Positions 13,407 to 25,000 of a DNA stretch of 64,000 nt are shown piece after piece; the first letter of the stretch is position 1; every line of letters begins with the position of its first letter. Source of the stretch: Antennarius striatus (lineage: Eukaryota; Chordata; Actinopteri; Lophiiformes; Antennariidae); the NCBI RefSeq assembly GCF_040054535.1, contig NC_090794.1:6735001-6799000 (forward strand), given 5' to 3'. Position numbers and translations under genes: made by a program. The notes beneath the pieces were generated by a model. It did no database searches and was not told the DNA's origin. It saw only the letters and a program-made list of their open reading frames with translations.

Positions 13407-15548
13407 GTATTTTTTTGCAGCTGTTTGAGGTTTTGTGTGCTTTTTGGACATGAAGAGAAAACAACAATTTGCTGTTTTTTCTACTCTGTGTGCCATATTT
13501 GCTTCAGTGGAGAAATCCAGAATCAAAGGGCATAATGGTTATTCGAAACCCAACATTTGGAATTAGCCTGGGAAGAATGATTTAAAAAGACTCATTAAAC
13601 ATTATTTTTGACATTTCATGCAAAAGCCTTAAATGGTTTAAAAACATTTTCCCCGTCTGTCTGCTTCTTCTCCTTCCTTCTTGACTATTCCATCCTTTTT
13701 TTCCTTTTTTTTTGTTATTCACTAAACCTGTCAGTTTGATGAGTTGTGTGCAGTCATCCCAGGGGCCTTTTGGGTTCCACCAGGGCTTCCGTCCTCTCTG
13801 GTACACAGTGGCCTTTGATGTGGTTCCTCCTTCAGCTCCATGCGGGCAGACCCTGATTCTGGCTCTAGCTAAATCTCCACGTCTCGATTCTATTTTAACA
13901 CCATATGTTGATCTCGGTTGAGGTGAGAAGCCGGGCAGTTGTGCTACTGCTGTGAGCCCTTTGTGTCATCATTTCAGTGGAAGACATGATTGTCCTGAGC
14001 AGAATGGGCTACATAACATCAACCAGAAGTCTGCCAACAGGCTCATGTAATGACTCACAGGCATCTTTAGTACTGCTGCACCAACAGAGAACTGGCCCCA
14101 GAACCCCAGTAGCATGTCATCAACATGGTTTGGGTCCTTAAAACAATAGCAGCAAGAGATGAAGTCAGAAGACAAATGTCCTTTGTTTGTTGAACAATTA
14201 TGGAACAATGGTATTGACATGAAACAGCATGTATGAATACATGTGAGGAAATGTACATGTTGCAAGGTAAAATGAGCAAATATAAACTGAAACTGATTGC
14301 TTATCAGAAAAAAAAACTGAGAAGCAAGTAGAAGAGAATGAATGCTATACAACTTATTAGTACCAGGTTATTATTATTAGAGACAACTACAAAGCTAAGG
14401 CTTTGCGTGGCCCCGGGGGCCAGCTGTGAAAGAGTGCCTCTCTACTGCAGATGATTACAGCTTGCTATATGAACTGTGTCCTAATCTTAGTGGACAGCTG
14501 AAATTAAAGCCAGGTACTGCCTTCCCAGCATTCCCTGTGATAAACTTCCTCCCCTGCTGAGAAGAATCAGTTGTTTGTACATCCAAGTCTCCAGTCTGTA
14601 AAGATTGCACATTTCTAATAGCAAGTTCACCAAACATGTGAAATTTTACAAACTAAATGACATTCTGTGATTCATTGTGAATGATCTCAGCTCTGCCTAG
14701 TATGATGTAACTATTTTTGTATTTAATAGTGATTCAAATCAGAAACTTGTTTTTTGACTTGCAGACACCCCTACATCTATTTATTAGTCATTAAACCCTA
14801 ATTCTATAAACTACTATTTATATAATGGGTAAATTTAATATACAATATATCCAATATAAAATAGTGGCTTTTTTAGTTACCCATTTTTGTCCTTAAGACA
14901 CCAAGAATCATGAAACAAGCAAAAAAAAAATTTTTTTCCTTTTGACTGATGGGTTAAACTAATTCTCTGAAACTTTTTTTTAATTAGTAATGAGATTTAA
15001 CATGTTTGACGTACACTGCCTTCCTGGTCTGGATAGGAGTTGTAGTAATAAGCTCTAAAATGAAAATACTGAGTTGAGGATGTATTGGTTTGGACAGATC
15101 TACCCCCACTGAGGTATGAATGAAACCACAGGGCTTTTGTTTCTGCTGGTGGGGAGGTGCATGAAGAAAAGTAGTTACTAAACTAAACCCATAATAGCAG
15201 TCAGCACATTTGATGAGTAATCTATCATTTAAATAAACTGTCTTGTTATAGGATTATGTAGAAATTCAGACTGATAGAAGGGTGGCAAAAATAACTTCTT
15301 AAATGGTTGTTTTGTCTTTCATTTAATCCCCTTGACATGACAGAGGTGGACAGTCGTCATCTATCCGTAATCCTCCTTTGTTTGGAGCATATCTCACAAT
15401 CTTGTTTCACTGTCACATGTCAGTTAAACTCATTACATTGTTAGACATTTCATTTTTTATGTTTTGATGATATCCCAAACTATCTTCTACTCTCAGCTCA
15501 GGAAAGGAACGGAGGAAGTTTTACTGCTGCGGAATGTTTTCAGTACTC

Positions 15549-15571
15549 TTTTTTTTTGGGGGGGGGGGGGG
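15549..15571. repeat. T-run followed by G-run
   Basis: About nine T followed by about fourteen G. The homopolymer junction is prone to slippage and sequencing error. Confidence 0.85.
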
Positions 15572-16016
15572 TATCTGTTTTAATCTACTACATATTTTAA
15601 TCTACATGTTTTAATGTACTACACATGATTACTACATGTAGGAATCTACATGATGTGGTTAACTATAATTATTAAGTGAGGAGTGATTGGAGCTGGTTAC
15701 ATCCATCAGTCATGTCTGTAGTAAATTTAATGGGATAAAGTAACCAAGTACAGAAGTGCAGTTTTTAGAGAGATTTTTAGTTTGGTTTTTACATGTCTAT
15801 TGAAAGAAAATAGACTTATCCTTATTCTGTGAATTGGATTTGTCTCATCTGATTTCGAGATGTTTTTTGGAGAATAACTAAGTAAACTTTATGTAAACTC
15901 CAAGGTGCGCTTCACATTATTAGAATTCTACGCTTCATTTTATTATTTTTATTTTTAATGTGTTCCTCTATTGGGATCCGGTGTATTTCTTGTAATAAAT
16001 GTAATATTGCTATAGC

Positions 16017-16640
16017 CGGAAGTCGCTTCTTCTCAGGTCGGACATCTACTTTTTAATTCTTGACGCGCTCTGCCTTTGCGGCAGCGAGCGGGTTAAAGCC
16101 GACAGCGCGACCGTCCTATCAGTGCTCTCCGGCGCGGTCCCAGCCCACTCGCTCCGGCCTCCTCCCGCCGTCCCTCCGGAGAAAGCGGAGAGCCGGGGCT
16201 TGTGAATGTGTGGCTGTTTGTCATTCTGGCAGGACCCACTCCCACGAGAAACACCCCGCTCCCCCTCAGCCGCGCTGCCTTCTCGGTACGTGAGAGTGGT
16301 CGCGACTGTTTCAGCCCGGACCGGAGGACTCTTTGTTTTTGTCGCTGGTTACGAAGCGCCGTGTGCCGCAGATCCCACCGGCGATAAGGAGCGCAAAGCA
16401 CGGGGACACCCAAAACACGGTAAGACGCTACGAACGATCGCAGCCCTCCACACTGTTGGTTGTAGTGTCTTTTTTGAACTACGGTGGCCTTTCTGGCGAG
16501 AAAGTGTGAGTTAGAGTCGCAGAGAGGAGAAAACTCGGGTGAGGGAGTTGTGGGTAGTTGGAGTCCACGCGTCTGCGGGTTGAGTGTCTGTCCGAGCGGC
16601 TGAAAGCTGGGCACACGGAGGTCAAAACGATTTGTGGATG
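16017..16640 (+). promoter_or_regulatory. disp1: CpG-island promoter of disp1 (inferred)
   Basis: The composition changes abruptly here from AT-rich flank to CpG-dense sequence. The block opens with an ETS-type CCGGAAGT at 16017-16024, a usual feature of CpG-island promoters. No TATA box is evident. It is the only CpG-rich block between the window start and the disp1 coding start, it lies on the correct side, and it contains a good splice donor at 16420. Assignment to disp1 is inference; a minus-strand transcript is also possible because such promoters are often bidirectional. Confidence 0.6.
16060..16419 (+). other. disp1: probable non-coding first exon of disp1 (5' limit unknown)
   Basis: Within the CpG island, ACACG followed by GTAAGACG at 16420 is a good donor. 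The first coding exon has an acceptor-like CTTGTCTTCAG ending at 21372, so an upstream untranslated exon is required. The left boundary given is only nominal; transcription start must be found from 5' end data. Confidence 0.4.
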
Positions 16641-19216
16641 AAATCTGGACTCATCAGATGCTGCTTTCCTGCAAAGAACCATTAATGTTTCAGCCACCAC
16701 TTTTAAACTGGTGAATGTGTTAAACCGTGATTTGGATCAGCTGCACCAAGAAAAAAAAATTCATTTTATAATATATATTATTCGCATAATTATTCTTAGC
16801 TTTTTTTTCCTGACCATCTCCCTTCATTAAACACTTCATATCGGTCCAACTCCAGCATAACTTACTTTAGTTTACATACTGTTAGGTGTGATCATTGAGG
16901 TTTATAGCAGCCTTAAAGAGCAGCCAAACTATTTGATGTTGCTCTCCTCTACATCCCTTCATCATGTCAACTCCTTAGATGTTGACTTGTGTTTTTCATC
17001 AGTTCACCGACCTTGCTATGACAGAGACAATCTTTTTCATTCAGAGGTATATTTAATGTAAAGTACATTTTAGGCGGATTGATTGCCTTGGACACCTGAA
17101 TGGATGGAATGATTAAAAATGGCAGGTCGACTCGCTGTTTTCACCTAGATTTACCTTGAGAACCAGCGCTGCAGCCTGGAGCCAGCACTGTCAGACGGGT
17201 ATGTTTAACAGCCCAGCTGTGAAAAGTAGCCTGAGGGCTTCAAATATGTCCCAAATCTCTCCTGACAACCAGAAACCTGTCAGAATGTGTCTGAAAGCCA
17301 CATGTAGCATGCAGGCACCCAACAGAGACAGACCTGCCTGTTGATGGCATTATTATTATTAGAAGCAATGTGGCTATTAACTGTCTCTTGACTGATTCCT
17401 GGTAATTGCTGCCTATTAGCTTTAATGAAAGGGATGCAGGATGCCTTGCCTTGTGTTGTGTAGCTGTCTGTCGCCCATTTCTCTCACACCCCATAATTAG
17501 GATCTTCACATGAAAGATGGCAGACGAAGCGCTTCGTCATCACCTGCGTTATTCCAAACCACTTGCCCTGGGAATCGTGGTTTTTGTTGGTTTCTACTCG
17601 ACTTTCAGACTCAGGACCTTCTGGGTTATTTAAAAGCTAATCACACCAAATAGTTGTTGTTGTTTTTTTACGATGACCTGCAGCATTTTGGGGAGGGGGT
17701 GGGAGGGCAGACATTCCCTTAAACTGTAGGTGTTATTGGGTGAAATGACACGCCATCAATTTGCTTCGTTTGACCTGTTGAAATAGGTTTGAATTTTGTC
17801 TTTGTTTTTGCGTTTGTTGATCAAAAAGTAAATTAAAGACTATACAGTCACTTTCATTATAATGTGAGGTTAAATTCTGACGTTGGGTCTTTTTTCTGTG
17901 GTGGTTTTAAACCACTGATATAACTTCCCCTTTCCCTCACGCCTTTTCTGATCGTATCCGCTTACTGAAGGTAAAACCAGAGATAATTCTTTTGACACAA
18001 GCAGGTGAGGCATGGAAAAAAAAATTAGGAGTAAGTCCTAACTTGTACTTCAGTATCCCCCACTTTGTTGCTAACTGCTACAGTGCTAACATACTTTAAC
18101 CCAGTAGTCCTGTAGGGGCTGTGATAGGAGCGCCAGCTAAATGTTTTTCTTAAACAGATGGAAGCCTTTTTTTAAGCCTTATCTGCAGCGGTTTGTGCTA
18201 CAGCCTGGTCCAGCTGTCAGCTTTTATTTTGAAGAGAGACACAAGACCCTGCTTTTGTCTGCTCAGCCTGCCCTAGATGTCTCACCTGCCTGTCAACACA
18301 CCGTTACACACACATACACACACACATACACAAAGCTCACCCTAAATTCCTCCAGACGCAAACAGAAGGCACACTCGGTCACATTATATCCTCTATTCGT
18401 CGTGTGTTTATTTCATACTTGATTTCCATTAAATGTCGGCATTTCCATCTCGCCTCCTTGAAGCCGTGGCGGCTCCTGACAGCTGTGGGAGCCAGACTAA
18501 TGACTTCATTTGGGTTTCCCTCACTACTCTGTTATTCTGAGCTCTTCAGGCTTCCAAGTTATTCTTCCTCTCCCTCCCCTCCTCTCAACCCTGTCCTCCC
18601 AGCCACCCCTGACCCAGCGGGTTTGTCGTGCTCAGGTTTCATTCACCGCTCCCTCATGTTGAGGTGGAACAGAGCGCCATGGTCAAATACGCTCCGAGTC
18701 TTTGGCTGGGCGTCGGACGGGAAAATCAGGCGTGATGAATCGCATGGTTCTCAAATACAAACCCGTCCGTTCTGTGGTAAAATATGTTTCTATCATCGTG
18801 GTTTGGGTGGGATGAAAACCTGTGCGCATTGGTTTATTTCTCTGGAGGGTAGATAAAATGTTAAGGCTTGGATTTTAGAAAGCTTTTGCTTTAAAGTGAC
18901 TTTTCTGAGGTCATTTTGAAGGTTACTTCTGTAGCCGTGTGTTACGACAGTAAAAAAGAATCATATTTCAAATGAAAAAGATGCATTATTAAAAGCCTTC
19001 CGTCATCATTTTAGTTTGTGCAACGTCTTTGTTTCAGTTCATAGTCACAGTGTGTGCTGCCCAAACACACATTTAAATTCAAAGCGATGCTGATACAGTA
19101 AGATGGTCGTTATTGTCATAAATGTGAAACATCAAAATATCTATTTTATTGTATTTCTTTTGTAGCTATATACACAGACAAAGACACACGCACACACTCA
19201 TACGTACGGACACTGT

Positions 19217-19309
19217 GAGGAAGCCGGAGAACCCAGGCAGACACTGGGAGTACATGTAAACTCCACACAGAGCGGGACTTGAACCTGGAACCGCTATCGT
19301 TCTGCCCGT
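19217..19309. repeat. degraded L2/V-SINE-type retroposon fragment
   Basis: The series GGAGAACCCAGGCAGACAC, ACATGTAAACTCCACACAG and GACTTGAACCTGGAACC matches in order the 3' region of a very common fish LINE2/SINE family, as I remember it. A second copy lies at about 52301-52370, and a more complete one in the other orientation at 44440-44710. Confidence 0.6.
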
Positions 19310-19510
19310 ATGAAATTATTTTTGAGTTTTTTTGAGGCTATTTTGAAAGCAAAGTTAAGAATTGAGATAAAAAATAAGACATAATTCAATCTGAAAATAT
19401 TGAGTGGACATTTTTTGCACGTCTTCAATAAAGTTTACATTAATCATCAAAATTAATACTTAGTTTAGTTATTTGGCCTTTCAGATACATCACTTCGTTT
19501 GTTTTGCCAA

Positions 19511-19583
19511 ATAGATAGATGGATAGATGGATAGATATATAGATAGATAGATATACTTCATTTATCCCAAACTGGGAAATTTA
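19511..19583 (-). repeat. non-LTR retrotransposon 3' tail with (TAGA)n
   Basis: Tetranucleotide TAGA/GATA repeats abut ACTTCATTTATCCCAAACTG and GGGAAATTT. This is the usual fish LINE 3' end (read on the minus strand, ending in a TATC-type tail). The family (Rex or RTE type) is uncertain. A related end in the opposite orientation is at 62347-62400. Confidence 0.6.
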
Positions 19584-19655
19584 GGAATAATTTAGGAATA
19601 ATTATAATAATAATTAATAATTTAGGAATAATTAATAATTTAGGAATAATAAAAT
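19583..19655. repeat. short AT-rich tandem repeat
   Basis: AATTTAGGAATAAT units recur three to four times with AATTAATAAT spacers, directly after the LINE tail. They probably arose by local duplication of the insertion-site sequence. Confidence 0.7.
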
Positions 19656-21372
19656 AAACACATACATAGTGTATCGCCCACCTCACCTGTGAAACACAAG
19701 TCGGATGCTTTTGAAGTCTGTTCAAGCCAATCAGATGTGTGCTTCTTCTCTTGGCTAAGAAATCAGAGGCCCGTTTTCACATTGTCTTCTCCTGTGTGTT
19801 TTGTAATTTAAGATAAAGCATTTATAGGGGGGTCAAACTGTAGCATAGCTGGTGTCTTCTGTTATGGTTTCTCACTTGGTTGGAAACATACAGTATTTCC
19901 AGCCTTATTATACAGTAGTTTCTCATGCTTTGTAATCTACGCAATCAATGAAGATTGATTCCAGGCTGCTTTCATGCTCCGGGGATCGTATTGATCTGAA
20001 ACTGCCCTTATTTAATAATGTATAATAATAATGTTTGACTCGATGACAGAACATTGGTTCAGTTTGCCAAATATTTCAGTGGTGATTCAGTTCATCATTG
20101 CAGAAACAAATCCCTGCCCGTCTGACTTCACTTGGTTTTGTAGGGTTTTCTTGGTTTTTGAATGACAAGCTAGACTTTTTTTTTTCTTTGTCTGCTTTGG
20201 ATTGTGTTTACATTTAAATCACATACCCGTCCTTAACATTAAACCTGTTAAAATTTGTATTAAAACCTAAAAAGGAAAACATGTTAACCTTAGTTGACAG
20301 ATGAATTTTGGAATTTTTGTTAGCGTACTTTAAATCCTTGTGTCAGGTGGACCCTTCAAATCAAAATTTCAAATCGAACAAAGAGTTGTTGTTGAATTTA
20401 AGAAGGCTGTGTTCTGTGTATACAGACTTTGCATCTGTAATGTTTGGTGTGCTGCTTGTTCTCATCATTTGTCTTTCCCCGTCGCTGCCCTGAATGGAAT
20501 CGCTACTCCTGCTCTGTTTCTGAGGACGTTTTGTTTGGGGCTTTTCTGAGACTGTCCAGTCTGAAAGACCAGACGTCCCTGCAGTATTGGATTGAATCTC
20601 CGCTGTTTATTTAACTCGGATACTAAATGAACAGAACACACATGCACACACACAGCAGCTTCCCAACATTGTACCTGGATGCAGTCCAGTCATCCTCCCA
20701 GAGTCCTGTCCAACTCTGTGGGGAGAGGATCAGGCCTTATTTGTTCTGACAACCCACAGAGCTGAAAAAAAAATAGATTGTGTACTGTGAAAATGTTCAG
20801 TCACATTTTTGAAGGAATGCTAGAACAGTTTAAGAATTGTGTTTATTCACATTATGATTAAAGGATCAGAATCACATCAATACAAAGAAGGAGCCAGAGG
20901 ATGCTTTACTCAGCTCAGCAGCAGGCCTGGTTCTCTTCTAAGGTCAATAAAATCCAAGTACAGCACAAAAACCTCTTCATTTACATATTATATCTACTTT
21001 GCTCATTCTGTCCAAGAAACAACAGTATGTGGTTGTTATTTGCGGACTGTTTGGAGCCCAGAAGCAGTAATTTCCTGGAGTTTCTGACGGTAGCCTGGCG
21101 ACCTCACCGTGACGAAGAGACTCCAGAAAGTTGATGCTTGCTGCCAAGCCATAAGCCAGCTCATAACGCCACTTGTGCAGCAAGAAACCTTTTACTCTGT
21201 GACTGAAATAAATAAGAGGGTTGTCTTTTACCTTGATGCAGGGAAAGGTTAGCCGTTTCCACTACACCCAGCCTGTCTCGTAAGCTAAAGCGAGCTATGT
21301 TAATTGTTTCTTTAAGCAACTGTTTGAGTTCTTTAAAGACTAAACATCGCCTTTTGTATCGCTTGTCTTCAG

Positions 21373-22069
21373 AGGAGTGACGGTGTCCTTGCCAGGACCC
21401 CTGGAAGAGGACCATGGCCCTGAGTGATGCGAGCGGAGACACCCTGGCCCTCAGCAACGGAGCCGTCTCTTCAAACACCAGCACACCAGTCTGCGATTGT
21501 CAGGATCCGCTCACTGCTGCCTCTAGTGGTGACTGCTCTCCAACAGATGGAGATGATGATGTCACAGTGAAGGATGCGGAGTGTATAGTTCAGCAAAAGC
21601 TGCAGAGATCTCGCCAGAGATCGGACAGGCTGGGCCAAAACGGCAGTGTGGTCAAACAGAACGGCTCCCTGAGGAACCTTCTCCCAACCTCCACGGCGTC
21701 CTCCTCCCCAGCCGTCGCAGACTCCCAGAGGCCATCCAAACGCCACCTCCCTCCAGCCCTGTCACAATCTTCTGCCTCGCCCCCTCCCCAGTCAATGCCA
21801 CTCTGCTGCCAGCACTGTCACTTCCAGTCCACCCTGTTTTGCCCCTGTGGACAACAGGAATGTCCCCTCCTACAGAACCAAGGCTCAGGCCCAGGGCTCA
21901 GCTCTGTCCCGCATCCAGGGGCCGCTCCATCCTGCTCATGCTGCCTCTCCTCTTGCACATACGCTCACCCACATCCCCACACTCCTCACCCGACCTCCCC
22001 GCTCTGTCTCCATCACCACCATCACCAGCACTGGCAAGAGCACCTCCAGAACCAGACGCCCAGAATCAG
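21373..22069 (+). CDS. disp1: disp1 first coding exon (N-terminal cytoplasmic region)
   Basis: The acceptor CTTGTCTTCAG ends at 21372 and the ATG is at 21414; 21373-21413 is 5' untranslated and carries an in-frame TGA at 21378-21380. The donor is ATCAG/GTAAAAG after 22069, phase 2. It encodes residues 1-218, rich in Ser/Pro, with clustered Cys and His (CCQHCHF near 129 and a run of five His near 200). The human protein has an equivalent Cys/His-rich N-terminus. Confidence 0.9.
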
Positions 22070-25000
22070 GTAAAAGATTTATTAAAAAGAATTATTCAGT
22101 ATCTGTTTAGAATGTTAGCATTCTGTGATAGCCCTGGTCTGAAATGTTATGTCTTGTTTAAGACGCAATTCTTGTCGGTAAGGATTCATAAGTACAGGTA
22201 GTCCTCAACCTACAGACACAACTGGTTCTGAGAGGCTGTTTGTAAGATGAATTGTTCCTCAATCATTATTATTATATTTCAATTTATAATCGTTGTTGAG
22301 GTCATCTAAATGCTATTACTACTCTAAATATAAAAGAGTATTCCCTAAGACTTACAAGAAACAATTACAGGACATAAAAGCAATGCATAAATGAAATAAA
22401 ATACAGTAGTGTAACTTTAACATCTCTACCTCTGTTGAATTAATTTTATCTTTGGGGTTGTGGAGGCTAAGCTTTAAACCACTGAGGTATTCCACCGCAC
22501 TTACGTGAATGATGCGCTGATGCTCTTCCTGGTGATCAAAAGTCCAAAGTGCCACTTTATGCTTGATTACTCTGTTTTATTTCCATTAAGTTTCTCAGTT
22601 AAGTAAATCAGCAGTTAACATCAAATAGTAAAACATTCTGAGGTCAGTGGACAAAAAATGGTTAATGCTTCCGGGCAGAAACGTAACCTGTCAAACATTC
22701 ATTCTTGTCCAATACATCATTTGGCTTGTAATGGGGGACAACCCTGTCAGTAATAAAACTCTGACATCAGAGCGAACAGTTCACTTAGTCTGATATTAGT
22801 TACTTTGACATCGTATTGAATCTCAGTAACTCCGTATTGATTTATAATTAAGTTTCCTTTAGGCTGTGGTTCATTTGTGGTTGTGATTATACGTTGACAC
22901 TGATGGTGTTGTATTGATTTAATCCAATTGACTCTTCCATTCCAACATAACACTGAAGTGTTTTGTGAATACACAACCCTCCCCATTAGTGATATCTTTC
23001 CAGGGTTAATGGTCCCAATGGTGCGTCAGCTTTCCTGTCCACAAATGCATCACTGTTAGCTTTCATAAAATACAGTCAAGTATTAATTTTTGTCAGGAAC
23101 TAAACAAACAGTCTAACCAAGCAGGTTTACCAGCTGTGTGTACCAACATTTCAGTCTGTGTGTCATGGAGCTTTAATTAGTACCCGGCTCTGACCCCTAC
23201 TATTTTACTAATAGACAATCTTTAGCAGGTGTAGCGCACGAGGAACACACAGGCACGTGTTCAGGCAGAAGATGTTGACAAAATTCAGAGAAAAAGTTTC
23301 CTGTTTGAGTAATTAAGTGCAATAATGAGCTGTGAAATGAAAGCTGCAAACAGGCTAAATGAAGCTGACTGTTCGTCTGTATTTATGTTCTTCTTTCTGT
23401 AGCAGTTTTTTTTGTTTTGAAACTGTTTTGTAAGGCCGGTGTTGCTATACCCTCCCGGCTGTCAGGATGCAAACAGCCAAAACAAAGTTTATCCACAAGA
23501 TGTTTGGCGAAAAGTTTTTTCTTCAGCTACCATGAAAGATCCACACAACCATATGTGTGTGTGCGTGCACACGGATGGCGGCCATGCCTTCTCAAATCAA
23601 AACAGAATGTTAGCATTGAGCTAATTTGTTGCCAAACTCCTTTTTCTTTGCTCTACTGGTCCATTTATAGTGAGTGGGTTCTTTCCCTTTCACTCCACAA
23701 CCACAAGGCTTACCACCGCATTTGAGACGGGAACTATTTAATGCCTCACACGATCATTTGCATAATCCTATATTTACCATCTCCGCTGTGAAGGATAGGA
23801 AGGAGATGAAAACTCTGCGCAAGTAATTATTTACTCATGTCGGCTCCTGTTTGCAGCAGCGGGAATCTGATTTGCATGGGACCTCTCGACGTGGAATTTT
23901 CCAAATGAAGCTCGATCTTTCCTCATAACTTTCTTTCAAGCGGGAGACGTTGTGGGTGGCGTTGAAAGATGACGTTTGTGTAGACGCGGTGAAAACACAC
24001 GGACCCCGCTGTAAACAAACGAATCCCTGGGTGGGCACAGAGGCCATTGTGTTGCAGGCATTTCAATGCATTTAAACCAACATCTGCGGTTTTATTTCCT
24101 CCACCCTGCTCTCCACGACTTTGAACTCATTCTATGATTTTTTCCCCTCTCAGTCTATTAACACTCTCTTTCTTTATCTCCCTGTTCTTGGTCTCCTTCT
24201 GTCTCTTGTTCCATGTTGGAATGAAGAGCAGATGTGGTATGGGACGTATTCCTCTCTAATGCCAAAGCATTTAAATGTTAATGTTAAACCACTGTTATGT
24301 ACCAAACGGGTCCCTCTTGCTCAGCGTTGACAGGTTTGAATTACAGGACTCCCCCTGTTCCTGAGATTAGACATGGGAAGCCATATACCTGCCTCAGATG
24401 TAGTATTACCATAAACCCAGGCTTTTCCTTTTCTTCTTCAAACCTAAAGCTGCTGTTGTTTTTCTAGGTTTCACATAAATTAACTCAAAACAGGATCCTG
24501 TTTATTCCCAATAATGTGTGTGCGTGTGTGTGTGTGTGTGTGTGTCAGTGCAAAGTGCTTCAGGTGACAACCTTCAAGACGTGACTTTTTTTTCTGATGA
24601 ATGTTTTCCCGCTTCATTTTCCCAGCTGCTGTGGAGTTAGTAAGAAGGGATTTTATCTTATCTGTTTTGTGATAGAATGTTAATTTACTATCCAAGCGAA
24701 CAACCCAGGAGTGTTGATGTGAACCACAGCTGCAATTTGAAAACCATAAGAGTGCACTGGAAGCAGCGCTGGTGGACGACCCTGTCAGGAGAGAACGAAC
24801 GTCACACAAAGTAGGGTGTTGCTTCAGGGCACATGATGGTTCAGCTCACCACTAACTGATAGCCCTTCAACAGTTACCAAACACCTCCCTGACACTCAAC
24901 CATCTGGAGGTCACACACACACACGCACACACACGCAAACGCACTTCTGTTCACTTCAGGCTAAACGTTTCTGCTCTCTCCACACATGCCTCTCGCAGCA

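Larger units (their letters stand above)
16420..21372 (+). other. disp1: inferred disp1 intron 1 (no gene inside)
   Basis: About 5 kb between the inferred non-coding exon and the coding exon. It holds an L2/V-SINE-like fragment near 19217-19309, a LINE 3' tail with TAGA repeats at 19511-19583 and a short AT-rich tandem repeat at 19583-19655. I see no coding exon. Confidence 0.45.

Noticed and set aside
16093..16614. 173-residue minus-strand frame in the CpG island
   Set aside because: CpG islands lack stop codons by composition. No domain or splice structure is seen, and the sequence reads as promoter and untranslated exon.
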